From: Acidobacteriota bacterium
Lineage (GTDB): Bacteria > Acidobacteriota > Terriglobia > Terriglobales > Acidobacteriaceae
Assembly (NCBI GenBank): GCA_023410055.1
Contig: JAEYQK010000007.1
Span: forward strand, 5,561-69,560
Direction: 5' to 3'
DNA: 64,000 bases
Positions 17,125 to 26,144 of the stretch are shown here, one piece after another. Below the pieces are notes generated by a model. It had not been told where the DNA came from and ran no database searches. It saw nothing but the letters and a program-made list of their open reading frames with translations. Every line of letters starts with the position of its first letter. The first letter of the stretch is position 1. A program made the translations under genes and the position numbers.

Positions 17125-18510
17125 GTGAATCTAGCAAAACCAGAGTCGGTTGTGAGGCAGGCGTCGGTGTGGGCCGCGATCATGTTTGGGGCGGCCTGCT
17201 TTGCCGGCGGACTTGTGCTGCAGAAGTGGGTGATCGTAGCCTTAGTCCCGCTAGTAGCGCTTGTGTTTCTGTGGCCAGTCGAAATCTCACTTGGATTGTT
17301 CGCTCTTCTGGTTCCATTCGATTCGATCGCAACCATCGGTTCGGAGAGCGGCGGTCCGACGTTGACGCGCGCTGTAGGTGCGGCCGCAGGAATGATCCTG
17401 CTTATGGCAGCATTCGGACAACGACGGCTACAACGACCTCCGAAAGCGGCATTGTGGTGGGGATTGTTTATCGCGTGGGGAGCGATAACCGTACTGTGGG
17501 CCGTCGATACACAGACGGCAATTGAGAGATTACCGACGGCAGCATCGCTCTTCTTCCTGTATTTAGTGGCGGTTTCCATCCGGATGACGGAGAAGGAAGT
17601 CTCGCGAGTCGTCATGATGGCGATTGCTGGCGCAGTCGGAGCGTCGCTGATTTCCATTCACACGTTCATCTCTGGCGGCGGGGTTAGAAGCACGCTGATG
17701 TCGGGTTCGGCCGAGGCGGATCCGAATTTTCTTGCGAGTGCGCTGCTGCTACCGTTCTGCCTGGCTGTGGGAGAAGTGCTGAGTGAACGGGGTGGGCTAA
17801 GAAAGCTGGTAATGCTTGTGGCTGCCGGCATTATTGCGCTGGGCATTCTCTTCACGATGTCGCGGGGTGCGCTGCTTGCGGTCGCGGTAATGGTGATTGT
17901 GTACTTCTGGCAGGCCGAGAAGAAGTGGCGCATCTTCGTTCCGGCATTCCTTGTGGGTGGCGCGGTGATATTTATGCCTGACCGCTTCTTCTCCCGAATC
18001 AGCGGCGTGGTTACCGATCGTGGCGCAGGCCGACTGGATATCTGGATTGCGGGCTTGCATACTCTGAAGCACTACTTCCTGCAAGGAGCCGGAATCAACA
18101 ATTTCGCCAACGCATATCAATTCTACGCGGGCGAGGCTCCGGTCTTCCGTGGCTATAATCGGGCCTCTCACGATATCTATCTCGGCACCGCGGTGGAACT
18201 GGGTGCGCTCGGCTTTGTGTGCCTGGTGATGGCCTTCAAGACGCAATTGAAGATGCCAAGTGGCGTGCCTGGCGAACGTGGTTATTCCCGATTGCTGCCT
18301 TACAGGGTCGCGTGCTGGGGGATTCTTGCGGCGGGAATGTTTGTGGACTTGCTTTGGAGTAAACAATTCTGGCTTTCATGGATGTTGCTTGCTATCGCAG
18401 TGCGTGCAACCAGTGAAGCGCGAGTTTCGGACTCGGTGCTGTCATCGGTTCAGCCTGAGACTGAACCGATGACAGCCATGCCCTACTGGAAAGTACAGGG
18501 ATTGAGATAG
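17125..18510 (+). CDS. O-antigen ligase/Wzy-like polymerase
   Basis: Polymerises flipped repeat units in the periplasm or ligates the chain. The 461-aa product is almost all membrane helices (about 10-12), with a larger periplasmic loop that contains GAGINNFANAYQFYAGEAPV and HDIYLGTAVELGALGF, typical of the Wzy_C/O-antigen ligase family (the H in N-x-x-x-x-H-[ND]). Start is the GTG at 17125, 5 bp after the previous stop. Together with the flippase at 21520 and the co-polymerase at 13687 it makes a complete Wzx/Wzy-type pathway, so polymerase is a better guess than ligase. Confidence 0.85.
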   Translation: MNLAKPESVVRQASVWAAIMFGAACFAGGLVLQKWVIVALVPLVALVFLWPVEISLGLFALLVPFDSIATIGSESGGPTLTRAVGAAAGMILLMAAFGQRRLQRPPKAALWWGLFIAWGAITVLWAVDTQTAIERLPTAASLFFLYLVAVSIRMTEKEVSRVVMMAIAGAVGASLISIHTFISGGGVRSTLMSGSAEADPNFLASALLLPFCLAVGEVLSERGGLRKLVMLVAAGIIALGILFTMSRGALLAVAVMVIVYFWQAEKKWRIFVPAFLVGGAVIFMPDRFFSRISGVVTDRGAGRLDIWIAGLHTLKHYFLQGAGINNFANAYQFYAGEAPVFRGYNRASHDIYLGTAVELGALGFVCLVMAFKTQLKMPSGVPGERGYSRLLPYRVACWGILAAGMFVDLLWSKQFWLSWMLLAIAVRATSEARVSDSVLSSVQPETEPMTAMPYWKVQGLR

Positions 18511-18513
18511 AAG

Positions 18514-20166
18514 ATGAGTGCACTGCCAGTACCGATGTACGGTTCACAGTTCGAGGCTGAGTCGCTGAGCAAGCTAGGGTCATCCGCGAAGCTCCGGGTG
18601 GGGCTAGTGGTTCCTTCGACCGATGCTCCGAGATGGGTGGCACATCTGGTGCAACAGATCGCCACTTCAACGTATGCGGACTTGGTGCTGGTCGCGATCG
18701 ACAGCTCTCATGATGAGAGAGGAAATGCACAGGGGTCATTGTCGTTTCGGTTGTGGAACAAGTTCGACGCAGTGCTCAATGGCCGACCAGACGACGCGTT
18801 TTCATTATGCGATCTGAAGACCCTGATTAAGAACGTTCCGACAGTCCAGTTGTCGGCCGAGCAGGGTGAAATCCCAGAACCATTGCGGTCAGCACAACTT
18901 GATGTGCTTCTGGCGATTGACGGTTCAGCGGCCAGAGAGCGTATGAAGGACTGGGCAAAGTACGGGGTGTGGTTTCTGTCGGGGAATAGATCGCATCGCG
19001 ATTCTCCATCGAATTCGCTGAAGGCGGCATGGCAAGGCAGTGAGGTAGCTGCAACAACGCTCGAAGTCGTAGACGCGCAGGGGCGCGTTGAAACGATTTG
19101 TCGCTCCTACTCGGCAACGAACGAGATTTCGCCTTACCTGGGTGACACGACAGATGCGTGGAAGAGCGCGGATATGGTTCTGCGAGCACTGAGGGATGTT
19201 CATTGTTTCGGTTGGGAACACGTACGAAATTGCAGCAGCAAGAAATTGCCGTTCGCATCTTCGCAGTCTCGAAATAGTTCAGGTATCCGCTTTCTTGTGC
19301 GCTGGTTCGACAAGACAGCACGTTACAAGCTGAATCGCACGCTGCGGAAAGAGCATTGGTTTGTTGCCTACCGAAAGAATGATGGCAAGATTCCGTTGTC
19401 TGCTGCCGAGATGCGAGGCTTCCGGGTGATTGTCCCTCCCGCTGACCGGTTTTATGCAGACCCATTTCTGTTTGAGCGGAACGGTCGCCATTACCTGTTT
19501 TTCGAGGACTATCGCTACGAACTGAAAAGAGGATTGATCGCGTGTTTGGAACTGAATGATGACGGCAGGCCGGGCGAACCCGAAGTCATCCTCGACCTTC
19601 CATACCATCTTTCGTATCCCACGATTATTGAGTACCAGGGGGAATGCTTTCTGATCGTGGAGAGTGCGGCGAACAGAACAGTCGAGATGTACAGGGCCTT
19701 GGACTTCCCGCGGAGATGGACGCTGGAGAAGGTGTTGTTGAAGGATGTTCCGGCCATTGATCCGACAATCTTCGAATACGAAGATCGCACCTGGCTGTTT
19801 GTGGGCGGAATGGTTGACCGCGGGTCTACGAACGACGAACTGTTCCTCTACTCAGCGGAGAATCTGTTCGGCGACTGGGTGCCACATCCACGCAATCCGG
19901 TGGTTTCCGATGTTCGCCGGGCTCGACCAGCAGGACGGGTGTTTGCACATGGCGGCAAGTTGATCAGGCCCTCGCAGGACTGTTCGATTCGCTATGGCCG
20001 CGCGGTGGTGCTTAACCGAATCGATACGCTTTCCGCGACTGAGTACCTCGAGACGCCGATCGGCAGAATCGCGCCGGAGTGGTATCCCCATAATCTCGGA
20101 ACTCACACTTTCAATCAAACGGAACGATTTCAGGTTGTGGATGGCCGAGTTCTGGCTTTCAGATAG
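18514..20166 (+). CDS. Formyltransferase-like N-domain fused to a propeller domain like GIPC sugar transferases
   Basis: A 550-aa two-part protein. Residues about 25-245 resemble a degenerate formyltransferase/Rossmann region (LRVGLVVPSTDAPRWVAHLVQ, AQLDVLLAIDGS). Residues about 300-550 match the beta-propeller catalytic-like domain annotated as glucosamine inositolphosphorylceramide transferase (repeats such as ADPFLFERNGRHYLFFEDY, YPTIIEYQGECFLIVES, IDPTIFEYEDRTWLFVGGM, ending in YPHNLGTHTFNQ). Proteins with this layout are common in bacterial polysaccharide loci and are probably sugar or acyl transferases that decorate the polymer, but the reaction has not been shown for most. The classical formyltransferase HxSLLPxxxG motif is not visible, so the N-domain may not be active. 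Confidence 0.7.
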   Translation: MSALPVPMYGSQFEAESLSKLGSSAKLRVGLVVPSTDAPRWVAHLVQQIATSTYADLVLVAIDSSHDERGNAQGSLSFRLWNKFDAVLNGRPDDAFSLCDLKTLIKNVPTVQLSAEQGEIPEPLRSAQLDVLLAIDGSAARERMKDWAKYGVWFLSGNRSHRDSPSNSLKAAWQGSEVAATTLEVVDAQGRVETICRSYSATNEISPYLGDTTDAWKSADMVLRALRDVHCFGWEHVRNCSSKKLPFASSQSRNSSGIRFLVRWFDKTARYKLNRTLRKEHWFVAYRKNDGKIPLSAAEMRGFRVIVPPADRFYADPFLFERNGRHYLFFEDYRYELKRGLIACLELNDDGRPGEPEVILDLPYHLSYPTIIEYQGECFLIVESAANRTVEMYRALDFPRRWTLEKVLLKDVPAIDPTIFEYEDRTWLFVGGMVDRGSTNDELFLYSAENLFGDWVPHPRNPVVSDVRRARPAGRVFAHGGKLIRPSQDCSIRYGRAVVLNRIDTLSATEYLETPIGRIAPEWYPHNLGTHTFNQTERFQVVDGRVLAFR

Positions 20167-20206
20167 GCGAGAGAACGACTTTGATAATGGTCAATAAGTG
20201 CCAATC

Positions 20207-21487
20207 ATGAGCGGCGTTCCCAATTTTGGATCGGGCAAAATGAAAATGCTCTGGCTGTGCCCGGAAATACCCTATCCATTGACGACGGGCTTGTTGCGAG
20301 TGTATTCGCTGTTGCGGGAGCTCGGGCAGCGACACGAGATAACCTTCGTCTCGATCACCAGAAGAAGGGAAGTGCAGCCGGAGAGTTTACAGGCACTTGC
20401 CCCTTTCACAAAGAGGGTGATCGTACACAGTGAGTGGGACAGCCCCGAGCCTTTTCTCCTGAGAGTTCTCAAGAAGATCCCGTATGTAGGGGCAAGAGTC
20501 GAGGACGGCTGGCGCAAGAGGCAAGTGTCACGAAAAGCGAGCCGGACACTGAGGGATTTGGTTCGCGAGGAAGAGTTTGATGTGTTGCTCTTCGGTGGCA
20601 GATACAAGATCCCAGGACTTAAAGAGCTGGGTCTTCCGATTGTTGTCGACTGCTGCGATGCTCACTGTGCGCGGTTTCTGGGAGAGATGCAGTGCGCCCC
20701 TCTGCTCAGGCGCCCGCCGATCTATCTCCGCTACCTACTCATGAAGCGGAGCGAGACAAAGATGGCTCGCATGAGTCGTTACGTGTCATTCATCTCGGAT
20801 CGCGATCGAAAAGCGTTGGCGCGATCGGCAGCCCATACGCAAATCCTGCCTCAAGGGGTCGATTTCAATTTTTGGAAGCGGTCTAGCCGGGAGCGCGAGC
20901 GGGGATTGCTCGTGTTCACGGGTGGGTTGGACTACTCTCCTAACGATGATGCGGCCCGATTCCTTATGCGAGAAATCCTGCCACTTGTGAAGCGGGCGGT
21001 TCCAGGCGTGCGCACGGTCATCGTAGGTCGAGATCCAATGCCGCAGGTTCTAGATGCTGCCGCGAATGACCCAGATATTACTGTGACTGGTTTTGTGCCG
21101 GACGTGAGGCCTTATCTGGAACGAGCCGAAATCTATGTCGCACCATTGCGCTTCTCGTCGGGAGTACAGAACAAAGTTCTCGAGGCGATGGCGATGGAGT
21201 TGCCGGTCGTAACAACGCCGGCGGTGGCAGATGCGTTGGTCTGGGACGGCGAGCACGCTCCTGTCCTGGTTGCGGCGGGAGCACGGGAGATTGCTGAAAC
21301 GGTTATCGGCTTATTGCACGACGAAGAGAAAAGAGAAGAACTTGGAAGAAGAGGGCGGGAGTTTGTGGTCGAGCACTGCCGCTGGTCTCACAGTGCAAGT
21401 ATCTTCGAGTCAATGTGCGCTGCCGCGGTGTCTGATAGATACTCTGCCGGGCTGGACCCTTCAGTTCACTTAGAACAATGTGCGTGA
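20207..21487 (+). CDS. Glycosyltransferase family 4 (Stp1-like sugar transferase)
   Basis: Transfers a sugar from a nucleotide donor in EPS repeat-unit assembly. About 426 aa. The N-terminal GT-B half begins MLWLCPEIPYPLTTGLLRVY (the family's substrate loop) and the C-terminal half has the donor-binding signature VFTGGLDYSPNDDAARFL and YVAPLRFSSGVQNKVLEAMAMELPVV, with the EAMA...P glutamate site. The style matches sugar transferases linked to PEP-CTERM/EpsH-type EPS loci, although no exosortase is present here. Possible starts are GTG 20198, ATG 20207 and ATG 20240; none has a strong ribosome site. Confidence 0.87.
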   Translation: MSGVPNFGSGKMKMLWLCPEIPYPLTTGLLRVYSLLRELGQRHEITFVSITRRREVQPESLQALAPFTKRVIVHSEWDSPEPFLLRVLKKIPYVGARVEDGWRKRQVSRKASRTLRDLVREEEFDVLLFGGRYKIPGLKELGLPIVVDCCDAHCARFLGEMQCAPLLRRPPIYLRYLLMKRSETKMARMSRYVSFISDRDRKALARSAAHTQILPQGVDFNFWKRSSRERERGLLVFTGGLDYSPNDDAARFLMREILPLVKRAVPGVRTVIVGRDPMPQVLDAAANDPDITVTGFVPDVRPYLERAEIYVAPLRFSSGVQNKVLEAMAMELPVVTTPAVADALVWDGEHAPVLVAAGAREIAETVIGLLHDEEKREELGRRGREFVVEHCRWSHSASIFESMCAAAVSDRYSAGLDPSVHLEQCA

Positions 21488-21519
21488 GAAACCTCGTTTA
21501 TCTGAGAGATAGACAATAG

Positions 21520-23100
21520 ATGGCGACTGATCGCATTCAACAACCGATCACCCTGGCTCCCGAGACCCAGGTGAACGACGCGGCAAAGGCGGCGACTCGC
21601 TCGCACATTCGCGGATCGAGTTTGCTTGTCGCGGGAAACGTAATATCCCTGGGCCTGAACTTCGTTCCTCATATTCTCCTCGTCCGTTATCTGACGATGG
21701 AGAGTTATGGACTATGGAGCTACGCTCTTTCCGTAGAGGCGGTGTGCCGCAACCTATCGATTGGGCTCAATGAGCCGATGAGCAGGTTTGTCGCGATCTA
21801 TCACGAGAAGCGCGAGCCGAAAAAGCTACTAGGCACCATTGCGATTGCATTTGGGGTGACGCTGTTTCTGGCGTTTACCATCGTGGCCGCGTTCTTTGTC
21901 GCACCCCATGAAATCGCGCGTTTTCTTACGAACGGTCGCGAACCAGTTGCCCTGTTACTGATCGTCATTTTTCTGGTGCCGCTTGAAGCGATAGACGTAC
22001 TGCTGATGAATCTGTTCGCCTGCTTTGGCAGAGCGCGAATGATTTTCATAGGCAGACACGTTGTCGGACCTGGATTGCGAGTCATCGTGATCCTGTCTGT
22101 GGTGTTCTTCCATCGAGGGCTGAACTTCCTGGCCTTTGGTTCTCTATTGGGCCAGTTCGTTGCGATTACTGCTTACAGCGTTGTCATGGTGGCGCACCTC
22201 AAGAACGACAAATTGTTGCAAGGAATCCGTCTCCGGGACATCAAACTGCCTGTTCGCGAGATGTTCACCTACAGCGCCCCCCTTCTTGTCTCGAATGCGA
22301 TTACGCTGATCGATACAACAGCAGTGGTCATGTTCGTAGGCTTCTTCCACGCCATGACCACGGTAGCTCAATACCGCGTTGTTGTGCCTGCAGCCTCGCT
22401 GAACAACATTGTCGCGGCAGCTTTCGCTTCGCTATACATTCCATCCGCAACTAGACTGTTCGCGAAAGGGGATGGAAAAGGGCTGAACCAGCTGTATTGG
22501 CGAACAGCGGTCTGGATCTCCGTGTTTACGTTTCCGATCTTTGCGCTGACTTGCTGCTTCGCCCGCCCCGTGACCGTGTTCCTGTACGGGGCTCGCTATG
22601 AAGAGTCGGCTGTGATTCTGTCGATCTTGGCACTGGTGTTCTACTTCAACGTTGCACTCGGGTTCAACGGACTTACGCTGAAGATCACCGGGAAGGTCTG
22701 GTACGTTGCGAAGATTGCGGCGCTCGCTGCGGCGACTGGCGTTGTGCTGAACCTTCTCCTCATACCTAAGTACGGAGCACTTGGCGCGGCCATAGCCACG
22801 TCGCTCACCTTCATTCTTCACAACGTCTACAAGCAGGTCGGATTGAGATTGGCTTCAGGGGTAAGCGTCTTCGAGCGCAGGTACGTTTACTTCTATGGCG
22901 TGATTGGCGCCATGGCATCGATTCTGTTCCTGGTCGCCAGGTTCTGCCACTGCAATATTTATGTTGCGGTTGTGCTAGTCGGGCTGGCAACTCTGGGAGT
23001 GGTGTTGCTGGTCAAAAGAGAGTTGAACATTTCGGAAACGTTCCCCGAAATTCAACGAATTCCTTTTGTTGGGAAGTTTTTCTGGACGGAAGAAGTGTGA
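21520..23100 (+). CDS. Oligosaccharide flippase (Wzx type)
   Basis: Flips the undecaprenyl-linked repeat unit across the inner membrane. The 526-aa protein has about 12-14 membrane helices spread over its length, starting with GSSLLVAGNVISLGLNFVPHILLVRYLT and MESYGLWSYALSVEAVCRNL, the typical N-terminus of the MOP superfamily polysaccharide exporters. C-terminal helices include the polysaccharide synthase C region (GALGAAIATSLTFILHNVYKQ). It overlaps the next gene by four bases (GTGA). Confidence 0.9.
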   Translation: MATDRIQQPITLAPETQVNDAAKAATRSHIRGSSLLVAGNVISLGLNFVPHILLVRYLTMESYGLWSYALSVEAVCRNLSIGLNEPMSRFVAIYHEKREPKKLLGTIAIAFGVTLFLAFTIVAAFFVAPHEIARFLTNGREPVALLLIVIFLVPLEAIDVLLMNLFACFGRARMIFIGRHVVGPGLRVIVILSVVFFHRGLNFLAFGSLLGQFVAITAYSVVMVAHLKNDKLLQGIRLRDIKLPVREMFTYSAPLLVSNAITLIDTTAVVMFVGFFHAMTTVAQYRVVVPAASLNNIVAAAFASLYIPSATRLFAKGDGKGLNQLYWRTAVWISVFTFPIFALTCCFARPVTVFLYGARYEESAVILSILALVFYFNVALGFNGLTLKITGKVWYVAKIAALAAATGVVLNLLLIPKYGALGAAIATSLTFILHNVYKQVGLRLASGVSVFERRYVYFYGVIGAMASILFLVARFCHCNIYVAVVLVGLATLGVVLLVKRELNISETFPEIQRIPFVGKFFWTEEV

Positions 23101-23780
23101 AGCTGTCGATTGCTGATACGGCCGATACGGGTGCCACGATACGTGTATCGCTGGCACATTCAGTTGCGACTGGGACGTCGTTGGGCCTCGATATGTCGAG
23201 TGGCGCATTGAGTCTCTGGAGACGATTGGATTGGCGCTTTCTTCTGCCCGATCCGAACCTGCAGCGCGTCGGATATTTCGGGCCTCCCTGCGATCTTTTG
23301 ACGGCGCTACAGACGTACAGCAAGTCGGTGCTGGTGTTTTCGAACGGAGAACTTCATCCTGCTTACCCCCGGTTCGACGTTGCCGTTCTTCGCCATCCTT
23401 CGTGGAGCGCGGTGAAACAGGCTGCTCGGATGGTGAAACCTGGGGGGAGTCTCTACATGGAATTGTCTGGGTCGCTTCGGGGGATTGGTAGGGGATCGAT
23501 ACTGAGCCGCGAGAACACAGGTGTAGTGGGCTATGTCCGCGCACTGTGGCGCGCCGGTTATGCCGGGATTCAGGCTTACTGGCATCGTCCAAGTTTTGAG
23601 GATTGCCGAGAAATTATTCCTCTATTTGACCGAGTGGCAATGCGTTACGTCTTATCGCGTCGAGGGCCCGCTCACCTAACACGAGAAGCGATGCTGTTGG
23701 CTTCACGGTGTCTGCTCGAAGCGGGACTGCTGACGCACATCGTTCCCTGCTACAGTATCCTGGCCCACAAGAAGGACTGA
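23097..23780 (+). CDS. Methyltransferase-like protein lacking the SAM-binding motif I
   Basis: A 227-aa protein that begins at a GTG overlapping the flippase stop. The middle carries what looks like the late part of a class I methyltransferase fold: FDVAVLRHPSWSAVKQAARMVKPGGSLYMEL-like order of FDVAVL (about 100) and VKPGGSLYMEL (about 117-127), then an insertion and a C-terminal strand pair. The glycine-rich motif I that binds SAM (E/DxGxGxG) cannot be found upstream; that part reads LQRVGYFGPPCDLLTALQTY. It may be a non-catalytic or highly diverged methyltransferase. It is sandwiched between the flippase and a phosphotransferase-like gene two bases downstream, so the two may act together. 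Confidence 0.6.
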   Translation: MKLSIADTADTGATIRVSLAHSVATGTSLGLDMSSGALSLWRRLDWRFLLPDPNLQRVGYFGPPCDLLTALQTYSKSVLVFSNGELHPAYPRFDVAVLRHPSWSAVKQAARMVKPGGSLYMELSGSLRGIGRGSILSRENTGVVGYVRALWRAGYAGIQAYWHRPSFEDCREIIPLFDRVAMRYVLSRRGPAHLTREAMLLASRCLLEAGLLTHIVPCYSILAHKKD

Positions 23781-23781
23781 A

Positions 23782-24807
23782 GTGAACATGGCGGCGGCAT
23801 TCTTGGGAGCGCACTGGGAGGAACTGGAGCTCTCTCGAATAGCTTCGCCGGACCGATTGTCCTGGTATTTGCTGACCCCCAGCTTTCCCGCATCAAGTCA
23901 CGTGGTCTTCATCGTTCTCTCCGGGAGCAGTTCAGAGCCGGTTCTCGTGATGAAGATTTCGCGAATTCCCGGTGAGGATCCGGCACTCTTTCGGGAAGCC
24001 GCAAACTTGCGAGCCGTACATGCAGCCACCGGAAACGTGCACAGCTCGATTCCGCGGGTCATAGTTTTGGGAAGGTATCATGAGACCTCAATTCTGATCG
24101 AGACAGCGCTCGTGGGCGTGCCGATGGATCCAGCTTTTGTACGCCGTTCAATGAACTGGTCGGTTGACACAACGCTGCAGTGGATTGCGACTCTGAATGA
24201 ACAGACAAGCGTCATGAGCTATGAGCGACCGGGATGGTGTGCCACATTAATAGATTCCTCGCTCGAGCGGATTGAGTCCGCTGTTCGGCTTTCAGCCGAG
24301 GAGAAAGAACAGCTAGCGAAAGTACGTGAACTGACTAGTGTGCTGCGGAATGCGGCATTCCCACTCGTTTTCTCGCATGGCGACTTGAGCGATCCCAACA
24401 TACTGGCATTCCGCAAAGGTGGGATCGGTGTGGTCGATTGGGAAATGGCCGAACCAGAGGGTCTTCCGGCCTCAGACTTGTTTTTCTTTTTGAATTACGT
24501 TGCCACAGTGCGAACGCCTTGGGCGAGAGTCGATGATCTTAGGGGCTTTCGGAACGCATTCTTCAGAGAGAATTCGTGGACCAGAGAGTACATCGCGCGC
24601 TACTCCCAACAGTTCAGATTGGACAAGCAACTTCTTAGGCCACTTTTTGTTTTGTGCTTCACCCGCTACCTGAGTGGACTGATCGGGCGATTGCAGGGGC
24701 CAAGCGGAAGCCTGGATGCTGAAACCTCGGCTTTCCTGCGAACAGACCGGGCTTATGTGCTATGGCGGGAAGCCGTACGGAATTTTGACGGTTTAGCTCT
24801 GGCTTGA
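23782..24807 (+). CDS. Aminoglycoside/choline phosphotransferase-fold protein (APH family)
   Basis: Small-molecule or sugar kinase of the protein-kinase-like fold. 341 aa from GTG 23782 (AGGA five bases upstream); ATG 23788 is an alternative. The ATP-site lysine region is PVLVMKISRIPGE (about 53-65), the catalytic loop SHGDLSDPNIL (about 199-209) with the catalytic Asp and the metal-binding Asn, and the DFG-equivalent GVVDWEMAEPEGLPASDLF (about 217-235). In an EPS locus the likely substrate is a sugar or a choline/ethanolamine-like group for decorating the polymer rather than an antibiotic. No resistance function is suggested by context. Confidence 0.85.
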   Translation: MNMAAAFLGAHWEELELSRIASPDRLSWYLLTPSFPASSHVVFIVLSGSSSEPVLVMKISRIPGEDPALFREAANLRAVHAATGNVHSSIPRVIVLGRYHETSILIETALVGVPMDPAFVRRSMNWSVDTTLQWIATLNEQTSVMSYERPGWCATLIDSSLERIESAVRLSAEEKEQLAKVRELTSVLRNAAFPLVFSHGDLSDPNILAFRKGGIGVVDWEMAEPEGLPASDLFFFLNYVATVRTPWARVDDLRGFRNAFFRENSWTREYIARYSQQFRLDKQLLRPLFVLCFTRYLSGLIGRLQGPSGSLDAETSAFLRTDRAYVLWREAVRNFDGLALA

Positions 24808-24818
24808 TCAGTAACCCA

Positions 24819-26144
24819 ATGCTGTCAGAACAAGCCGCTCCAGCAACGGAACACGCGGACCGCGAAGAGATCCGAAATAAGCGACGGGCGATAAGTGTAT
24901 CGGCGTCGGTGATGATTTTGTTGCTGGTTGTCGCGACCGCACTGGCCCCGCTCGTACTCGTCGAAGATACGAGCCGGGACTTTTCATATGGAACAGCCTG
25001 CGTTGCCTCTGCGACCGGAGAGAAACCCGAAAGCAAACTGTGGTGGAACGACGGCTTGTGGTGGGCAGTGCTCTTCAACAGCGAAGCGAATGCGTATCAC
25101 ATTTATCGGCTTGGAACTAACGATACCTGGGATGACATAGGGACGGCAGTTGATGATCGTCCGGGCACCAAGAGCGATGTGCTGTGGGACGGGAGTGCTG
25201 GGAAGCTATACATCGTTTCTCACGTCTTTGAGGACACCGGTAAACCGATGGCGGATTCGGGGCAATGGGCGCGACTGTACCGATTCAGTTACAGCCAGCC
25301 GGCTCGATCCTACACGCTTGACCGTGGATTCCCTGTAATGGTTTCGCAAGGAGTCTCGGAGACGATGACACTGGCGAAAGCTTTGTCGGGGAAGCTATGG
25401 ATAACATACGTCGAGAATGCCAGGGTGATGATTAATCACAGTACCGACGATGATACGAGATGGGGTGTGCCGACGGTCTTGCCGGTGAGCGAGCAGTCAA
25501 CTGCGTTAACTACGGACGACATCTCGTCCGTGATCGCATTTGGTGATGACAGCGTCGGGGTGATGTGGAGCAATCAAACGACAATGAAGATGCACTTCGC
25601 CGTCCATCACGAGCGCGATGCTGACGATGTCTGGGGGGCGGAAGAGGTCGCATATTCAGAAAGCGCCGACGATCACATCAATCTGAAAGCAGACGGATCG
25701 GGAAGAGTATATGCGGCTGTGAAGACATCTTTCCTGAAGCGGAACGAACCTCTAGTGCTGTTGCTGGTAAGAGAGCAGGGAGGGGAATGGTCGAATTACG
25801 TATTCGGAAAGGTTGGCGATCATCACACGCGACCGATTGTTCTGCTCGATGAGACTGCGCGACGCCTCTATATGTTTGCGACGAGCGGAGGCAAGAATCC
25901 CAGCGCAGAGGCTGGCGGGAGCATCTACTACAAAGAGACGAGCATCGATCGGATCAACTTCGCTCCGGGGCTCGGAGATGTGTTTATCGAAAGCCCTGCC
26001 GATCCACTGATCAACAACGCAACCTCGACGAAGCAGAACGTCCAGTCGAGAACGGGACTCGTTGTTCTGGCGAGCGACTCGAGCACGCGGCACTATCTGC
26101 ACCGCGCAATGAAGATCAGCCACGTTTCGGGACCCCAACATTGA
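24819..26144 (+). CDS. Membrane-anchored propeller-like protein of unknown function
   Basis: About 441 aa. A short charged N-terminus (REEIRNKRRAIS) is followed by one membrane helix (about 30-52, VSASVMILLLVVATALAPLVL), so the rest should be periplasmic. That part contains repeated blade-like units with aromatic strands (LWWNDGLWWAVLFNS, SGKLYIVSHVF, SGKLWITYVENARV, DDSVGVMWSNQTTMKMHFAV, GRVYAAVKTSFL, RRLYMFATSGGK), which suggests a sialidase-like beta-propeller. No Asp-box consensus or catalytic set is clear. A start at TTG 24804 is possible but ATG 24819 is preferred. It sits between the APH-like kinase and the FkbM methyltransferase and overlaps the latter by one base. Periplasmic binding or processing of the polymer is a guess. 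Confidence 0.65.
   Translation: MLSEQAAPATEHADREEIRNKRRAISVSASVMILLLVVATALAPLVLVEDTSRDFSYGTACVASATGEKPESKLWWNDGLWWAVLFNSEANAYHIYRLGTNDTWDDIGTAVDDRPGTKSDVLWDGSAGKLYIVSHVFEDTGKPMADSGQWARLYRFSYSQPARSYTLDRGFPVMVSQGVSETMTLAKALSGKLWITYVENARVMINHSTDDDTRWGVPTVLPVSEQSTALTTDDISSVIAFGDDSVGVMWSNQTTMKMHFAVHHERDADDVWGAEEVAYSESADDHINLKADGSGRVYAAVKTSFLKRNEPLVLLLVREQGGEWSNYVFGKVGDHHTRPIVLLDETARRLYMFATSGGKNPSAEAGGSIYYKETSIDRINFAPGLGDVFIESPADPLINNATSTKQNVQSRTGLVVLASDSSTRHYLHRAMKISHVSGPQH

Noticed and set aside
23782..24807. Antibiotic resistance role for the APH-fold protein
   Set aside because: It is embedded in the EPS run and family membership alone does not show resistance activity.
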